Shown one piece after another: positions 43,488-52,359 of a DNA stretch of 64,000 nucleotides. A model generated the notes under the pieces. It worked only from the letters and a program-made list of their open reading frames with translations, was not told the DNA's origin and did no database searches. The position numbers and the translations under genes are program-made. The DNA comes from Paenibacillus algorifonticola (GTDB lineage: Bacteria; Bacillota; Bacilli; Paenibacillales; Paenibacillaceae), in contig NZ_LAQO01000033.1 of the NCBI RefSeq assembly GCF_000971975.1, forward strand, positions 32,536 through 96,535. The letters are read 5' to 3'. Every line of letters starts with the position of its first letter. Positions within the stretch are counted from its first letter, which is position 1.

Positions 43488-44747
43488 CTAGCTCAGCTTC
43501 ACCAAGCTGTAGCTTTTTTTACCTTTGCGAATAATGATGAACCGTCCGCCAATCGCATGCTCCGCCGTAACGGTAAATTCGAGCTCCGTCACCTTCTCAC
43601 CATTCATAGAGATGGCGCCCTTCGTAATATCCTCGCGAGCTTGGCGCTTGGAAGGCTCAATGCCGAGATCGACGAGCCAGTCGACGATGTTTTTCGGCTC
43701 ACCGTCCACCGTGAAGGTCGGCATTTCTTTAAAGCCCTGCTCGATCTCATCCGCCGTCAGCGAGCGAATGTCTCCGCTGAACAACGCCGCTGTAATTCGC
43801 TTCGCCTGCTCCAGCATTTCTTCGCCGTGAACGAATTTCGTCATTTCCTCTGCCAGCGCCTTTTGCGCTTCGCGCTTATGAGGCTCGGTTTGCACCTTTT
43901 CCTCAAGCGCTTCAATTTCCGCTTTGCTCAGGAACGTAAAGAACTTCAAGTATTTCACGACATCGCGGTCATCGGTATTCGCCCAGAACTGGTAAAACTC
44001 GAATGGCGTCGTTTTGTTCGGATCAAGCCAGATCGCGCCGCCTGCCGTTTTGCCGAATTTCGTGCCGTCGGCTTTCAGCATGAGCGGAATCGTCAGGCCG
44101 AATGCTTTCGCCTCTGCGCCTTCTTTTTTCCGAATGAGATCAAGGCCGCTCGTAATGTTGCCCCATTGATCGGAGCCGCCGATTTGCAGCTGCACATCCT
44201 CGTTCTGGAACAGATGCAAGTAGTCAAGCGACTGCAAAATTTGGTACGAAAACTCGGTGAACGAGATGCCGCTATCGAGTCTGCTTGATACGACGTCTTT
44301 CGCCAGCATCGTATTGATGCTGAAGTTTTTACCGAAGTCGCGCAAAAACTCAATGACATTGATTTTGTGCGTCCAGTCATAGTTGTTGACCATGCGCACC
44401 TGGTTGTCGCCGTCGGTCATAAACAGCTTTTTCAGCTGTGCACTCAAAGCATCGACATTCGCCTGCACCTGCTCCAGCGTTTGCAGCGAGCGCTCGGTCT
44501 GGCGTCCGCTCGGATCGCCGATCGTTCCGGTCGCTCCGCCAATCAGAATAACTGGTCGGTGGCCTGCGAGTTGGAAACGTTTCAGCATCATAAACGGAAT
44601 CAAGTGGCCGATATGCATGCTGTCGCCTGTCGGGTCAACGCCACAGTATAGCGACACTGCCTTCGTATTCGTCAGCTCGCGAAGTCCCTCCGCATCCGTC
44701 TGCTGGTTAATGGCATCGCGCCATTCGAGTTCATCCATAATATTCAA
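43488..44747 (-). CDS. tyrS: Tyrosyl-tRNA synthetase
   Basis: This class I synthetase of about 420 residues has the HIGH motif in DSMHIGHLIPFMML, the KMSKS-equivalent KFGKT in KADGTKFGKTAGG, and a C-terminal S4 RNA-binding domain (SKRQAREDITKGAISMNGEK). It charges tRNA-Tyr. AAGGGG lies 9 bp before a TTG at 44747; an ATG three codons later (44738) is the alternative. Longer readings run into the T-box leader and are rejected. The leader upstream links expression to uncharged tRNA-Tyr. Confidence 0.97.
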   Translation of the reverse strand: MNIMDELEWRDAINQQTDAEGLRELTNTKAVSLYCGVDPTGDSMHIGHLIPFMMLKRFQLAGHRPVILIGGATGTIGDPSGRQTERSLQTLEQVQANVDALSAQLKKLFMTDGDNQVRMVNNYDWTHKINVIEFLRDFGKNFSINTMLAKDVVSSRLDSGISFTEFSYQILQSLDYLHLFQNEDVQLQIGGSDQWGNITSGLDLIRKKEGAEAKAFGLTIPLMLKADGTKFGKTAGGAIWLDPNKTTPFEFYQFWANTDDRDVVKYLKFFTFLSKAEIEALEEKVQTEPHKREAQKALAEEMTKFVHGEEMLEQAKRITAALFSGDIRSLTADEIEQGFKEMPTFTVDGEPKNIVDWLVDLGIEPSKRQAREDITKGAISMNGEKVTELEFTVTAEHAIGGRFIIIRKGKKSYSLVKLS

Positions 44748-44837
44748 AGCAAACAACCCCTTTTCCATTCGATGATAGTGGTCATGATTTACGTTAATGA
44801 GCGAGAAAGCGCCGGGTCGGGCCTTTTCAGGCAACAA

Positions 44838-45085
44838 AAAATCGCCCCTCGTCTACTGGAGACATAGGGACGATTAAATAACCGTGGTACCACCCAACTT
44901 GCACAAACAGCTCGAAAAACGCTGCTCATACCGCTTTTAAGCGAAATATCGTTCGCCTTGCCGCTTGGCATTACCCAAGATACTCCAGAGTGTAATTCGC
45001 AGCCCTTGTATGTATCAGGTCTCATCAACCCCTGACTTTCTGCAACAGGGACAAAGCTGCTACTGCGCTCTATCAACGTATAACA
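44838..45085 (-). promoter_or_regulatory. T-box riboswitch of tyrS
   Basis: On the minus strand the leader contains the T-box core GGGTGGTACCACGG (near 44883-44896), followed by a terminator hairpin (CGTCCCTATGTCT with AGACGAGGGGCG, then a U-run at 44843). The specifier region reads GAATTACACTCTGG, with UAC (44992-44994) as a Tyr codon, matching the downstream gene. Uncharged tRNA-Tyr would stabilise the antiterminator. Confidence 0.92.
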
Positions 45086-45145
45086 TGTATTAGATTATAG
45101 ACAGTATAGCGGAACGTGAAAATCATTGCAAGCCTAAGAATGAGC

Positions 45146-45212
45146 TGAAGAAAAGGCTTCGCTGCATAAAAAGATTGGCTTACGATCGCCATTACCCTTG
45201 AATTTTTATGAA
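45146..45212. repeat. Dispersed palindromic repeat, half copy D
   Basis: GAAGAAAAGGCTTCGCTGCATAAAAAGATTGGCTTACGATCGCCATTACCCTTG (given here as a sequence class, matching the GCGCTGCGT arm of copies A and B) is present without the opposite arm. It sits only 6 bp from the permease stop at 45218. The right arm is missing, so it is a truncated copy. Confidence 0.7.
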
Positions 45213-45217
45213 TGGGC

Positions 45218-46129
45218 TTACTCCTTTACCGCCCCTATCGTCAGCCCTTGAACGAAATAGCGCTGGAAAAAAGGATAGGCCAGTACGATCGGTCCCGTCG
45301 CCAGCACGACCATCGCCATCCGCGACGTATCCTGCGGCATGTCCTGCAAAATGCCGGTGCTAAGCGACGCATTGGTCGAATTTTGCATAATAAACTGCAT
45401 GCTCGTTTCAATTCGCATCAGCATCGATTGCAGCGGCACCAGATTGGGCGCATCAATGTACAGCAGCGCATTAAACCAGTCATTCCAATAACCGAGCGTA
45501 TTAAACAGGCCGATCGTAGCAAGGCCGGGAAGCGACAGCGGCAGCACCAGCCTGATAAACGTTTGCAGCTCGCTTGCCCCATCGATTTTTCCCGATTCAA
45601 TAATGGCGGTTGGCACCATCGTACTGAAAAACGTTCGCATAATGAGGATATAAAACGCATTGACGAGCATCGGCATAATGAGCGCCCATATCGTATCCTT
45701 CATATGCAGCAGCTGCGTAACGACGATAAAGGTCGGTACCATGCCGCCGTTGAACAGCATCGTAAAAATCGCAAAAAAGCTGAAAAAACGGCGATATTTA
45801 AAGCTTCTCTGAAAAATGGCGTACGCATAAAGCGTAATAATGACAAGGCTCAGCAGCGTGCCAACAACCGTTACAAAAATAGTGACGCCATACGAGCGCA
45901 GCAGCGCCTCGCCCGTCCTGAATATATATTGGTACGCCTCCAGGCTCCATTCCTTCGGAATAATGCGGTAGCCGTTCGAGGCGAGCGATTTTTCATTCGT
46001 AAATGAAATGATGACGACGAACAGAAAGGGAAAGACGCAGGCAATCGCAATAACACCTGTCAGCAGGCTCAGGAGAAAGTTGGCAGCAGGTGAGATTTGA
46101 TCGAAACGCTTTGGTTTTTTTACGGGCAC
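45218..46129 (-). CDS. Sugar ABC transporter permease, LplC/YtcP type
   Basis: This 303-residue permease has six spans (FLLSLLTGVIAIACVFPFLF first) and the coupling loop ESGKIDGASELQTFIRLVLP near residue 205. It forms the channel with the LplB-type partner 17 bp upstream. A GTG start has AAGGAGGAG about 5-8 bp upstream. This subfamily typically imports complex oligosaccharides. Last gene of the operon; the dispersed repeat D begins 6 bp after its stop. Confidence 0.92.
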   Translation of the reverse strand: MPVKKPKRFDQISPAANFLLSLLTGVIAIACVFPFLFVVIISFTNEKSLASNGYRIIPKEWSLEAYQYIFRTGEALLRSYGVTIFVTVVGTLLSLVIITLYAYAIFQRSFKYRRFFSFFAIFTMLFNGGMVPTFIVVTQLLHMKDTIWALIMPMLVNAFYILIMRTFFSTMVPTAIIESGKIDGASELQTFIRLVLPLSLPGLATIGLFNTLGYWNDWFNALLYIDAPNLVPLQSMLMRIETSMQFIMQNSTNASLSTGILQDMPQDTSRMAMVVLATGPIVLAYPFFQRYFVQGLTIGAVKE

Positions 46130-46146
46130 CGAAACTCCTCCTTCGT

Positions 46147-47088
46147 TTAAAACAAGGCATTATCCTTGTTTTTTCTTCTGACGATGTAGTTGGACAGTAG
46201 GACAAGCAGAAATCCGACGAAGGACTGATATAGCCCGGCAGCCGTGCTCATGCCAATTTCTCCATTGATTTTGAGTCCCCGGAACACATACGTATCAATG
46301 ACGTTGGTCATCGAATACAGCAAGCCCGAATCCCTTGGCACCTGATAAAAGAGTCCAAAATCCGCGTAAAAGATTTTTCCGACGGCCAGCAGCGTCATAA
46401 TCGAAATGACCGGAACGAGCAGCGGAATCGTAATATTCGTGATCTGCTTCCATTTGCCTGCACCGTCGATCATCGCGGCCTCATACAGGGAGCGGTCGAT
46501 TCCCATAATGGCGGCCAAATAAACGACGCTGTTGTAGCCAACGAGCTTCCACAGGTTGACCAATACGAGAATAAACGGCCATTTGGAAGGCTCCGAATAC
46601 CAATTGATCCGCTCCATGCCCATCCATTCGAACGTTTTGTTTATCAGCCCTTTATCAAAGCTGAGGAAGCTGAATACAAAATAGCCGACAATGACCCACG
46701 ATAGAAAATAAGGCATAAACATCGCTGTTTGAAAAAACTTGCTCAGCCGCCTGTTTGTCAATTCAACTAAAATAATTGCCATCGCTACTGCCAAAATGAG
46801 CCCTAAAATAATAAATGCCGCATTGTAAAGCACCGTATTGCGCGTAATGATATACGCGTCCGAGGTGCTGAACAAAAACTTGAAGTTGTCCAGACCTACC
46901 CATTTGCTGTCGATGATGCTGGCAAAAAAGCCATCCTTGCTGTATCTGTACTGCTTAAATGAAATAATCGTTCCCGCCATAGGCAGGTAGGAAAACAGCA
47001 AAAACCATAGGGCACCCGGCAGTACCATCAGGAGCATCGCTCGATTGCGAAAGATGTCCCGTAAAAATATTTTCAGCTTGTCGAACAT
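46147..47088 (-). CDS. Sugar ABC transporter permease, LplB type
   Basis: This 313-residue permease has an N-terminal span (MLLMVLPGALWFLLFSYLPM) and the coupling loop YEAAMIDGAGKWKQITNITI. The start at 47088 (MFDKLKIFLRD) has AAGGAG 9 bp upstream; earlier ATGs overlap that SD and are rejected. It follows the binding-protein gene by 127 bp, with a hairpin in the gap. No ATPase gene is encoded nearby. Confidence 0.92.
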   Translation of the reverse strand: MFDKLKIFLRDIFRNRAMLLMVLPGALWFLLFSYLPMAGTIISFKQYRYSKDGFFASIIDSKWVGLDNFKFLFSTSDAYIITRNTVLYNAAFIILGLILAVAMAIILVELTNRRLSKFFQTAMFMPYFLSWVIVGYFVFSFLSFDKGLINKTFEWMGMERINWYSEPSKWPFILVLVNLWKLVGYNSVVYLAAIMGIDRSLYEAAMIDGAGKWKQITNITIPLLVPVISIMTLLAVGKIFYADFGLFYQVPRDSGLLYSMTNVIDTYVFRGLKINGEIGMSTAAGLYQSFVGFLLVLLSNYIVRRKNKDNALF

Positions 47089-47174
47089 GTCGTTCATCTC
47101 CTTAAACGGGCAACTTCTCAATGCTCATCTGTTTATAGAATGATAGGATGATGGGTTTTAATGGTTATAAAGAA

Positions 47175-47204
47175 AGAGAGGCAAATCCGAAAATTCCCCT
47201 CTCC
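47175..47204 (-). promoter_or_regulatory. Intercistronic hairpin after the binding-protein gene
   Basis: GAGAGG (47176-47181) pairs with CCTCTC (47198-47203), and on the minus strand is followed by a T-rich tract (TTTCTTT). It is placed just after the binding-protein stop, as in the 6.8 kb operon, and probably serves to keep binding-protein mRNA in excess. Confidence 0.5.
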
Positions 47205-47215
47205 CTCGCTGCGGA

Positions 47216-48721
47216 TTATTTAGGATTAGCCGCTTTCCACGCATCAAGCTGGGCCTGCGCTTCGGCAATGACTTTTTCCAGTCCTGCTGCTTTAAACTTC
47301 TCAATCGCTTTTGGCAAATACTCATTCGGATCAACCGTTCCCGTCATTAAGGCCGACCAGAACTCGCCTTTGACGTTCTGAATCGATGCCAGCTCGGTCG
47401 TGACGCTCGTTGTGTCGAAGTTGAAGCCAAGCGTTGGGGCTACTTTGCCCGCTTCATTGAATACTTTGTATTCGTCCCATTTGTTCTCAGGATCGCCAGG
47501 ATTGAGATACGTCAAGGTGACATTGCCAAGCGAGAAGGTCGGCATATCATAGTTTTTCGAATCATCCAAATTCTCCATCGCATTGTCAGCCGTTTTCTTA
47601 TAATGAACGTTTTCGATGCCGGAATCGATCATATTGCGCAATACCGGGTCGGTGTTCAGCAGGTTCAGAAATTCCATCGCTTTCTCCGGATGCTCCGAAT
47701 TAGCTGAAATCGCCTGCATCGAGCCCATGACGGACCAGTTGAAAATCATCGATTCGCTTGCTGGCGTTGACACGACAGGATAGCCATAGCTTGAGCTCCA
47801 CAGATTGTCGGCGAATGGCGTTGTCGCTGCGCGGTCAAGGAACCATTTGCCGGATTTTTGCGTATCGTCCAGTCCGTTCGTCGTTGCCGCCTCTGGCGAA
47901 ATGTAGCCCTTCTTGTAATAGCTGTGCATCGTATCAAGCGCTGCTTTGAGCTCAGGCGTCTCCAGCACGTTTACGACTTTGTAGTCGCCTTTATCCAAAC
48001 TTACAACCATTGGCAGGTTGGAGATCAAATAATCGTACGGCAGCACGGGCATATAATCCTTCGTTATGGCGAATGGGGTAATGTCCGGCTCGTTTTCTTT
48101 AATCGTCTTCAGCAGCGGCTCTATGCTTTCCAGCGTATAGATGCCGTCCATGCTCAGGCTGTATTTATCCAGCAGAGTCTTGTTAAAGCGCCATACTTCA
48201 AGCGCCGGGAGCTCTTTTTTCGCCGGAATGCCATAGTTGTGCCCATCTACCTTGGAGCCCTCAAGGAAGGCTGGATCAAGCGTCTCCACAATTCCTTTGC
48301 CCTGCTCCTTCAGCAAATCGTCGATTTCGTAAAAGGCTCCTTTACGGGCATTTTGCACGTAATCGAATGCCCATGAAGCGGTAAACATCATGTCCATAGG
48401 TGTTCCTGATGAGGTAGCAATTTGCATTTTTTGCGTGTAGTCGCCCCAATCAATTTGGGTCATTTTAATCGTTACGCCAATTTTCTCAGCCGTATATTTG
48501 CTGACTTCCTCCATGACACGGTTTACATCCTTTTGCGGGGTACCGATTGTGTACCAGCTCAGCTCCACCGTTTCATCTTTGCCCGCATTGCCTCCGCCGG
48601 TGCCGCTCTCCGCCGGTGCCCCGGTTTCTTTCGCGCCGCCGTTAGTGCTGCATGCACCTAGCAGCAGCGAGAATGAAAGCAGCACCGCGAGCAGCATCAT
48701 CCAGCTTTTGTTTTGTCTCAT
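47216..48721 (-). CDS. Extracellular solute-binding lipoprotein, LplA type
   Basis: This 501-residue lipoprotein has a signal (SWMMLLAVLLSFSLLLGACS, lipobox LGAC) and a long family 1 solute-binding domain (VELSWYTIGTPQKDVNRVME, GVTIKMTQIDWGDYTQKMQI, YGIPAKKELPALEVWRFNKT). The LplA subfamily binds large or complex oligosaccharides. GGGAGG lies 9 bp before the ATG (a TTG one codon earlier is possible). First gene of the 48.7-45.2 kb operon; upstream are a cre and a motif shared with the GH85 gene, so its ligand may be an oligosaccharide released from N-glycans. The ligand is inferred, not shown. Confidence 0.92.
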   Translation of the reverse strand: MRQNKSWMMLLAVLLSFSLLLGACSTNGGAKETGAPAESGTGGGNAGKDETVELSWYTIGTPQKDVNRVMEEVSKYTAEKIGVTIKMTQIDWGDYTQKMQIATSSGTPMDMMFTASWAFDYVQNARKGAFYEIDDLLKEQGKGIVETLDPAFLEGSKVDGHNYGIPAKKELPALEVWRFNKTLLDKYSLSMDGIYTLESIEPLLKTIKENEPDITPFAITKDYMPVLPYDYLISNLPMVVSLDKGDYKVVNVLETPELKAALDTMHSYYKKGYISPEAATTNGLDDTQKSGKWFLDRAATTPFADNLWSSSYGYPVVSTPASESMIFNWSVMGSMQAISANSEHPEKAMEFLNLLNTDPVLRNMIDSGIENVHYKKTADNAMENLDDSKNYDMPTFSLGNVTLTYLNPGDPENKWDEYKVFNEAGKVAPTLGFNFDTTSVTTELASIQNVKGEFWSALMTGTVDPNEYLPKAIEKFKAAGLEKVIAEAQAQLDAWKAANPK

Positions 48722-48794
48722 CAATCGTTACCTCCCTTTTTTGTATCCCCTTCACCATCGCTTAACGCTTAACGCTTACTTGTAGATTACCGGA

Positions 48795-48846
48795 TGTAAG
48801 CACTTTCAAATAGAGAAGAAACTAAACAAACGCTGTTCAAAATAAA
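48795..48846 (-). promoter_or_regulatory. Regulatory module of the LplABC operon (shared motif plus cre)
   Basis: TGTAAGCACTTTCA (48795-48808) matches the cre consensus at 13 of 14 positions. GCTGTTCAAAATAAA (48832-48846) follows 37 bp further upstream, start to start. Exactly the same 15 bp, at exactly the same 37-bp offset from a cre-like site, precede the GH85 gene. The 15-bp motif is a good candidate for binding the YesN-type regulator encoded next door. Confidence 0.7.
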
Positions 48847-48864
48847 CATATACACGGCCACCCT

Positions 48865-50427
48865 TTATGTACGCGAGTCATCCGTTTCGCCGCTTGCTGC
48901 AAATAACATGCTTTTATAATCGGCCGGCGTCACGCCAACATATTTTTTGAACTGTTTATGAAAATAACCGCTGTCCCAATAGCCGACGTTTCTGGAAATT
49001 TCGTGGACCTTCAGCGCAGTTGTCCGGAGCAGCTGCTTGGACTGCTCAATCCGGTATTTGTTGACGTATTCCGTAAAGCTTTCCCCGGTTTCCTTCTGAA
49101 ACAGCTTGCCTAAATAAACCGGGTGAATATGGTATTTGTGTGCGAGCTGCTTCAAAGACAGATCGGTTGCAAAATATTGCTCCACGTCATTCAGCACCTG
49201 CTTGACCGTAGGATTGGTCTCCTCTTTAATAAGCATCGTGGACATGTCACGGATCGTGCCTGTCATAATGGCCAGCAGCTCCTCCCATTCGGAAGCTTTC
49301 GCCGCCTTGTTAAAGGAAGCATTCATATGGTCCGCAATGATGGCATTAACCGTATTGGCTCCTCCCAGCTCCTGATGCAGCCAAAGCAGCGTTTGCATCA
49401 CCAGCATGCGAAGCCTGCTAGGCGTTGCCGTGCTAGAAGCTTGAATCGCCTGGAAATCGCTTGTCAGCTCAGCGACAAGCGCCTCCGTATCCGCGGCGGA
49501 AACTTTCTTCCTGTAGCTGGCCCAGTTTAATTCTGCATCAGGCAGCAGCTCATCCTTTCTTGCCGCATAATCCTCATACAAAGCAATCTCTTCCTTATGC
49601 AGCAGCAAAAAATAGTCCTGCGCCCGCAGCGCATGCTCATAGCTGAGCGCCTCATGCGCTCCTCTAGCCTGGGGCGAGCCGATGGAGATCCGGTAAGGAC
49701 GCGCCTCCTCCCTGCACCTTAGCTGCAAAGCAAATTGCAGCGCCTTGGCCGCGCAATCCGCTTCCTCCTCCGCCATAAACACAAGTACGGCATCCCCCTC
49801 CACATTTCGCAGAAACAGCCGATCTTCGCTGGCATTTGCCGTTTGCCGCAGCTCCTGCATCAGTCCGCGCTCCCGCTCGCCGCCCCCTCTGAGCAGCATC
49901 GTGGAAATATAGCGGCCGCTGAAAGGGATATCCAGCATCGCTGCCCGCTCCTGCAATTGAATGGAATCAATCGTAGCGGTCAGCCAGCGATAAAGAATGG
50001 TATCTTTTAAAATATCTATTTTCTCAGCTTCAAGAGCACTGCTCCGCCTCGTTTCATCCAGCTTCTTCACCGTATGGGCAAGCGTCGAGGTCAGCTCGGC
50101 GAAATTAAGCGGCTTCAGCAAATAGTTTTCAATGCCAAGCTGCATGCCTTCTTTTAAATATTCAAAATCATTGAAGCCGCTCAAAATAATGACCTTCAGC
50201 TCCGGCCTGATCGCTCGCGCAGCCCGAATCAGCTCCAGTCCATTCATGACGGGCATGGAAATATCGGTAATGAGCAAATCAGCCGGAACCTGCTGCAGCA
50301 ATTCGAGCGCCTTGCGGCCATTTTCCGCTTTTCCCGTCAGCTCAAGGCCGTGGGCCGCCCAATCTATGGCATCGTATAGGCCCTCTAGTATAAACGGCTC
50401 ATCATCTACCAGAAATACGCGGTACAT
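48865..50427 (-). CDS. Response regulator, YesN type, partner of the kinase at 50402
   Basis: This 520-residue protein has a receiver domain (VFLVDDEPFILEGLYDA, D55 in LITDISMPVMNG, Lys in LLKPLNFAE) and a C-terminal AraC DNA-binding domain (LKQLAHKYHIHPVYLGKLFQ, VHEISRNVGYWDSGYFHKQF, YVGVTPADYKS). It overlaps the kinase gene by 26 bp, which indicates tight coupling. It probably activates the LplABC operon and the GH85 gene on either side. No signal is known. Confidence 0.94.
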   Translation of the reverse strand: MYRVFLVDDEPFILEGLYDAIDWAAHGLELTGKAENGRKALELLQQVPADLLITDISMPVMNGLELIRAARAIRPELKVIILSGFNDFEYLKEGMQLGIENYLLKPLNFAELTSTLAHTVKKLDETRRSSALEAEKIDILKDTILYRWLTATIDSIQLQERAAMLDIPFSGRYISTMLLRGGGERERGLMQELRQTANASEDRLFLRNVEGDAVLVFMAEEEADCAAKALQFALQLRCREEARPYRISIGSPQARGAHEALSYEHALRAQDYFLLLHKEEIALYEDYAARKDELLPDAELNWASYRKKVSAADTEALVAELTSDFQAIQASSTATPSRLRMLVMQTLLWLHQELGGANTVNAIIADHMNASFNKAAKASEWEELLAIMTGTIRDMSTMLIKEETNPTVKQVLNDVEQYFATDLSLKQLAHKYHIHPVYLGKLFQKETGESFTEYVNKYRIEQSKQLLRTTALKVHEISRNVGYWDSGYFHKQFKKYVGVTPADYKSMLFAASGETDDSRT

Positions 50428-52240
50428 TCTCCATCTCTCCTTTCCTTAAAGCCGGGAAACCGAAAATAACCTTCGTCCCTTTTCCTTGGACGCTTTCGAT
50501 GTCGAACCTTCCGTCTTTGCCATAAATCAATTCGAGCCGTTCTTTCACACTCCGCAGTCCAAGCGAATCAACCGGCTCCTGAACCGCATACCTGCCAAGA
50601 GAGCGTTTAATCTGCTCCAGCCGTTCCTTGCTAATGCCTGCTCCATTATCCTCCGCTACAATCGTCACCATTTCGTTTTCCAGAGTGGCGGTAACTTTAA
50701 TCAAGTTGTCCTCCTCCTCCGAACGCAGGCCATGGACAATATAATTTTCCACAATCGGCTGCAGCGACATTTTAATCATCATGCGCTCCTTCAGCTCCGG
50801 ATCACATCCAATGACGTAGGCAAAACGGTCCTTATAGCGAATGCGAAACAGCTCCAAATAAAGACGGCAATTTTCCAGCTCCTCCTCCATCGTCACGACG
50901 GTCTGCTGCTGGACAAAGCTCTTGAAGAGTATGGCTAAGCTATAGATCATCTCGCTGACATCGGCAGCGCCATGGGAAAGGGCCCTCATCCGAATGACCT
51001 CAAGCGTATTGTAAAGAAAATGCGGATTAATTCTCGCCTGCAGCGCTGCAAATTCCGTATGCTTTTGCTTCAGCTCGGCCACATACACCCGGTCGATATG
51101 GCGCGAAAGCTCATCGAGCATTTTGTTGAACCCTTGCGAGAGCTGACCGATTTCATCCTCCTTCTCATCGACAATTCGAATCGTCAAATCGCCAGTCTCT
51201 ACCCGCCGCATGGAGCGGATGATCCGGTTCGTCCGGCGCGAAAAATTAAAGACGACAAAGGATGGAATCGAAATCGTAATCAAAATAAAAGCAAAGCTCG
51301 CTGCGATGACCGCATTTTTCATAGGCTCGTAAATGGCTTCCACTTCCCGCTTCGGCATAATGCCAAATACGGTGTAGCCGAGGCTGCTGGACGGGAGCAT
51401 CGAAATATAGGACTCCTCCTCCAAAAAAGCGAGGCTGTCCACCGATTTGATTTTGTCCACATAAGGGTAGAGCTTGCCGTAATAACGGTCCGAGGAGTCA
51501 AAAATAACCTGCCCTTCTCCTGACAAAATCAAAATATAGCCCCGCCTGTCCCGCCCCTCGCTCGTCAGCGCTTTTTTTAAGGCATCCGCTTGAAAAAAGA
51601 CGAGCAGTTGTCCGACGTTGCTCAGCGTGCCTACCTCATTAATATGTACTCTGACGGAAAAAAGCTTGTCGTCCCATTGGCCAACCGTTCTGCGAACCCA
51701 CGGGTTTGGCGTAGATACGATGCTGCTTTCCAGCGCCATCGCATCCGGAACATAGGATTTTGACGCCTGTGTCTGATACAGCTTCGTCAAATTGCTTTGC
51801 CCAAACATATACAGAAACTGCTTCTCGGAGCTGAACAGCAGCATATTCGCGATATCTGCATCATTTTCAATCATTTTTTTGAAAAAATCCAAATCATCGA
51901 TGCCGCTGCCCAAATTATTGTAATAGCTGTCCATTTTGAAATTCATATACTCGGAAAAAGAATGCTTAAGCAAATAAGATAAAGAATAGGAGAAGGACGG
52001 GTCGCGATAAATGTCCTGCACCTGCTGCTGGACGACGCCAACCTTGCCAGCAAGCTGCTGATTGACGCGCTCCATGGACATTTTCTGCTTCTCCAGCTCA
52101 TTGTCAGCCACCGACTGGGACATATAATCGACTGTAAAATAAGCGAGAGTCGCTGTGGCGCAAACAATAATGACAGCAAAAACAAGCATGATTTTAACAA
52201 ATAAATTATTTTTGATCGCATCTATATACAGCTTCTTCAT
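50402..52240 (-). CDS. Sensor histidine kinase, YesM type
   Basis: This 612-residue membrane kinase has TM1 (about 13-35), an extracellular sensor domain (about 40-300), TM2 (about 310-332), HAMP, a His_kinase motif QARINPHFLYNTL (H407) and a HATPase domain with N-box SLQPIVENYIVHG, G1 DNGAGIS and G2 SLGLRSVKERL. The G1-G2 spacing is normal, unlike the kinase at 10676. It probably senses an oligosaccharide or binding-protein complex at the cell surface. The start at 52240 has AAGGGG upstream. Confidence 0.94.
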   Translation of the reverse strand: MKKLYIDAIKNNLFVKIMLVFAVIIVCATATLAYFTVDYMSQSVADNELEKQKMSMERVNQQLAGKVGVVQQQVQDIYRDPSFSYSLSYLLKHSFSEYMNFKMDSYYNNLGSGIDDLDFFKKMIENDADIANMLLFSSEKQFLYMFGQSNLTKLYQTQASKSYVPDAMALESSIVSTPNPWVRRTVGQWDDKLFSVRVHINEVGTLSNVGQLLVFFQADALKKALTSEGRDRRGYILILSGEGQVIFDSSDRYYGKLYPYVDKIKSVDSLAFLEEESYISMLPSSSLGYTVFGIMPKREVEAIYEPMKNAVIAASFAFILITISIPSFVVFNFSRRTNRIIRSMRRVETGDLTIRIVDEKEDEIGQLSQGFNKMLDELSRHIDRVYVAELKQKHTEFAALQARINPHFLYNTLEVIRMRALSHGAADVSEMIYSLAILFKSFVQQQTVVTMEEELENCRLYLELFRIRYKDRFAYVIGCDPELKERMMIKMSLQPIVENYIVHGLRSEEEDNLIKVTATLENEMVTIVAEDNGAGISKERLEQIKRSLGRYAVQEPVDSLGLRSVKERLELIYGKDGRFDIESVQGKGTKVIFGFPALRKGEMENVPRISGR

Positions 52241-52290
52241 CCCTTCCCCCTTGCCGCTTGCTCCTATGTCGACGTTAACAGGAAAAGGAA

Positions 52291-52309
52291 GACAGGGTGT
52301 CGCCCTGTC
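52291..52309 (-). terminator. Hairpin after the GH85 gene
   Basis: GACAGGG, tgtcg, CCCTGTC is a perfect 7-bp stem, followed on the minus strand by TTCCTTTTCC. It is a probable weak terminator between GH85 and the kinase gene. Confidence 0.5.
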
Positions 52310-52359
52310 CTCCCGCTTCTACTAGTATAAGATGATCCGTTTAACAAATGAATTTATTT

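Noticed and set aside
44789..45076. Open frame in the tyrS leader
   Set aside because: It overlaps the T-box core, specifier and terminator, which explain the sequence better.
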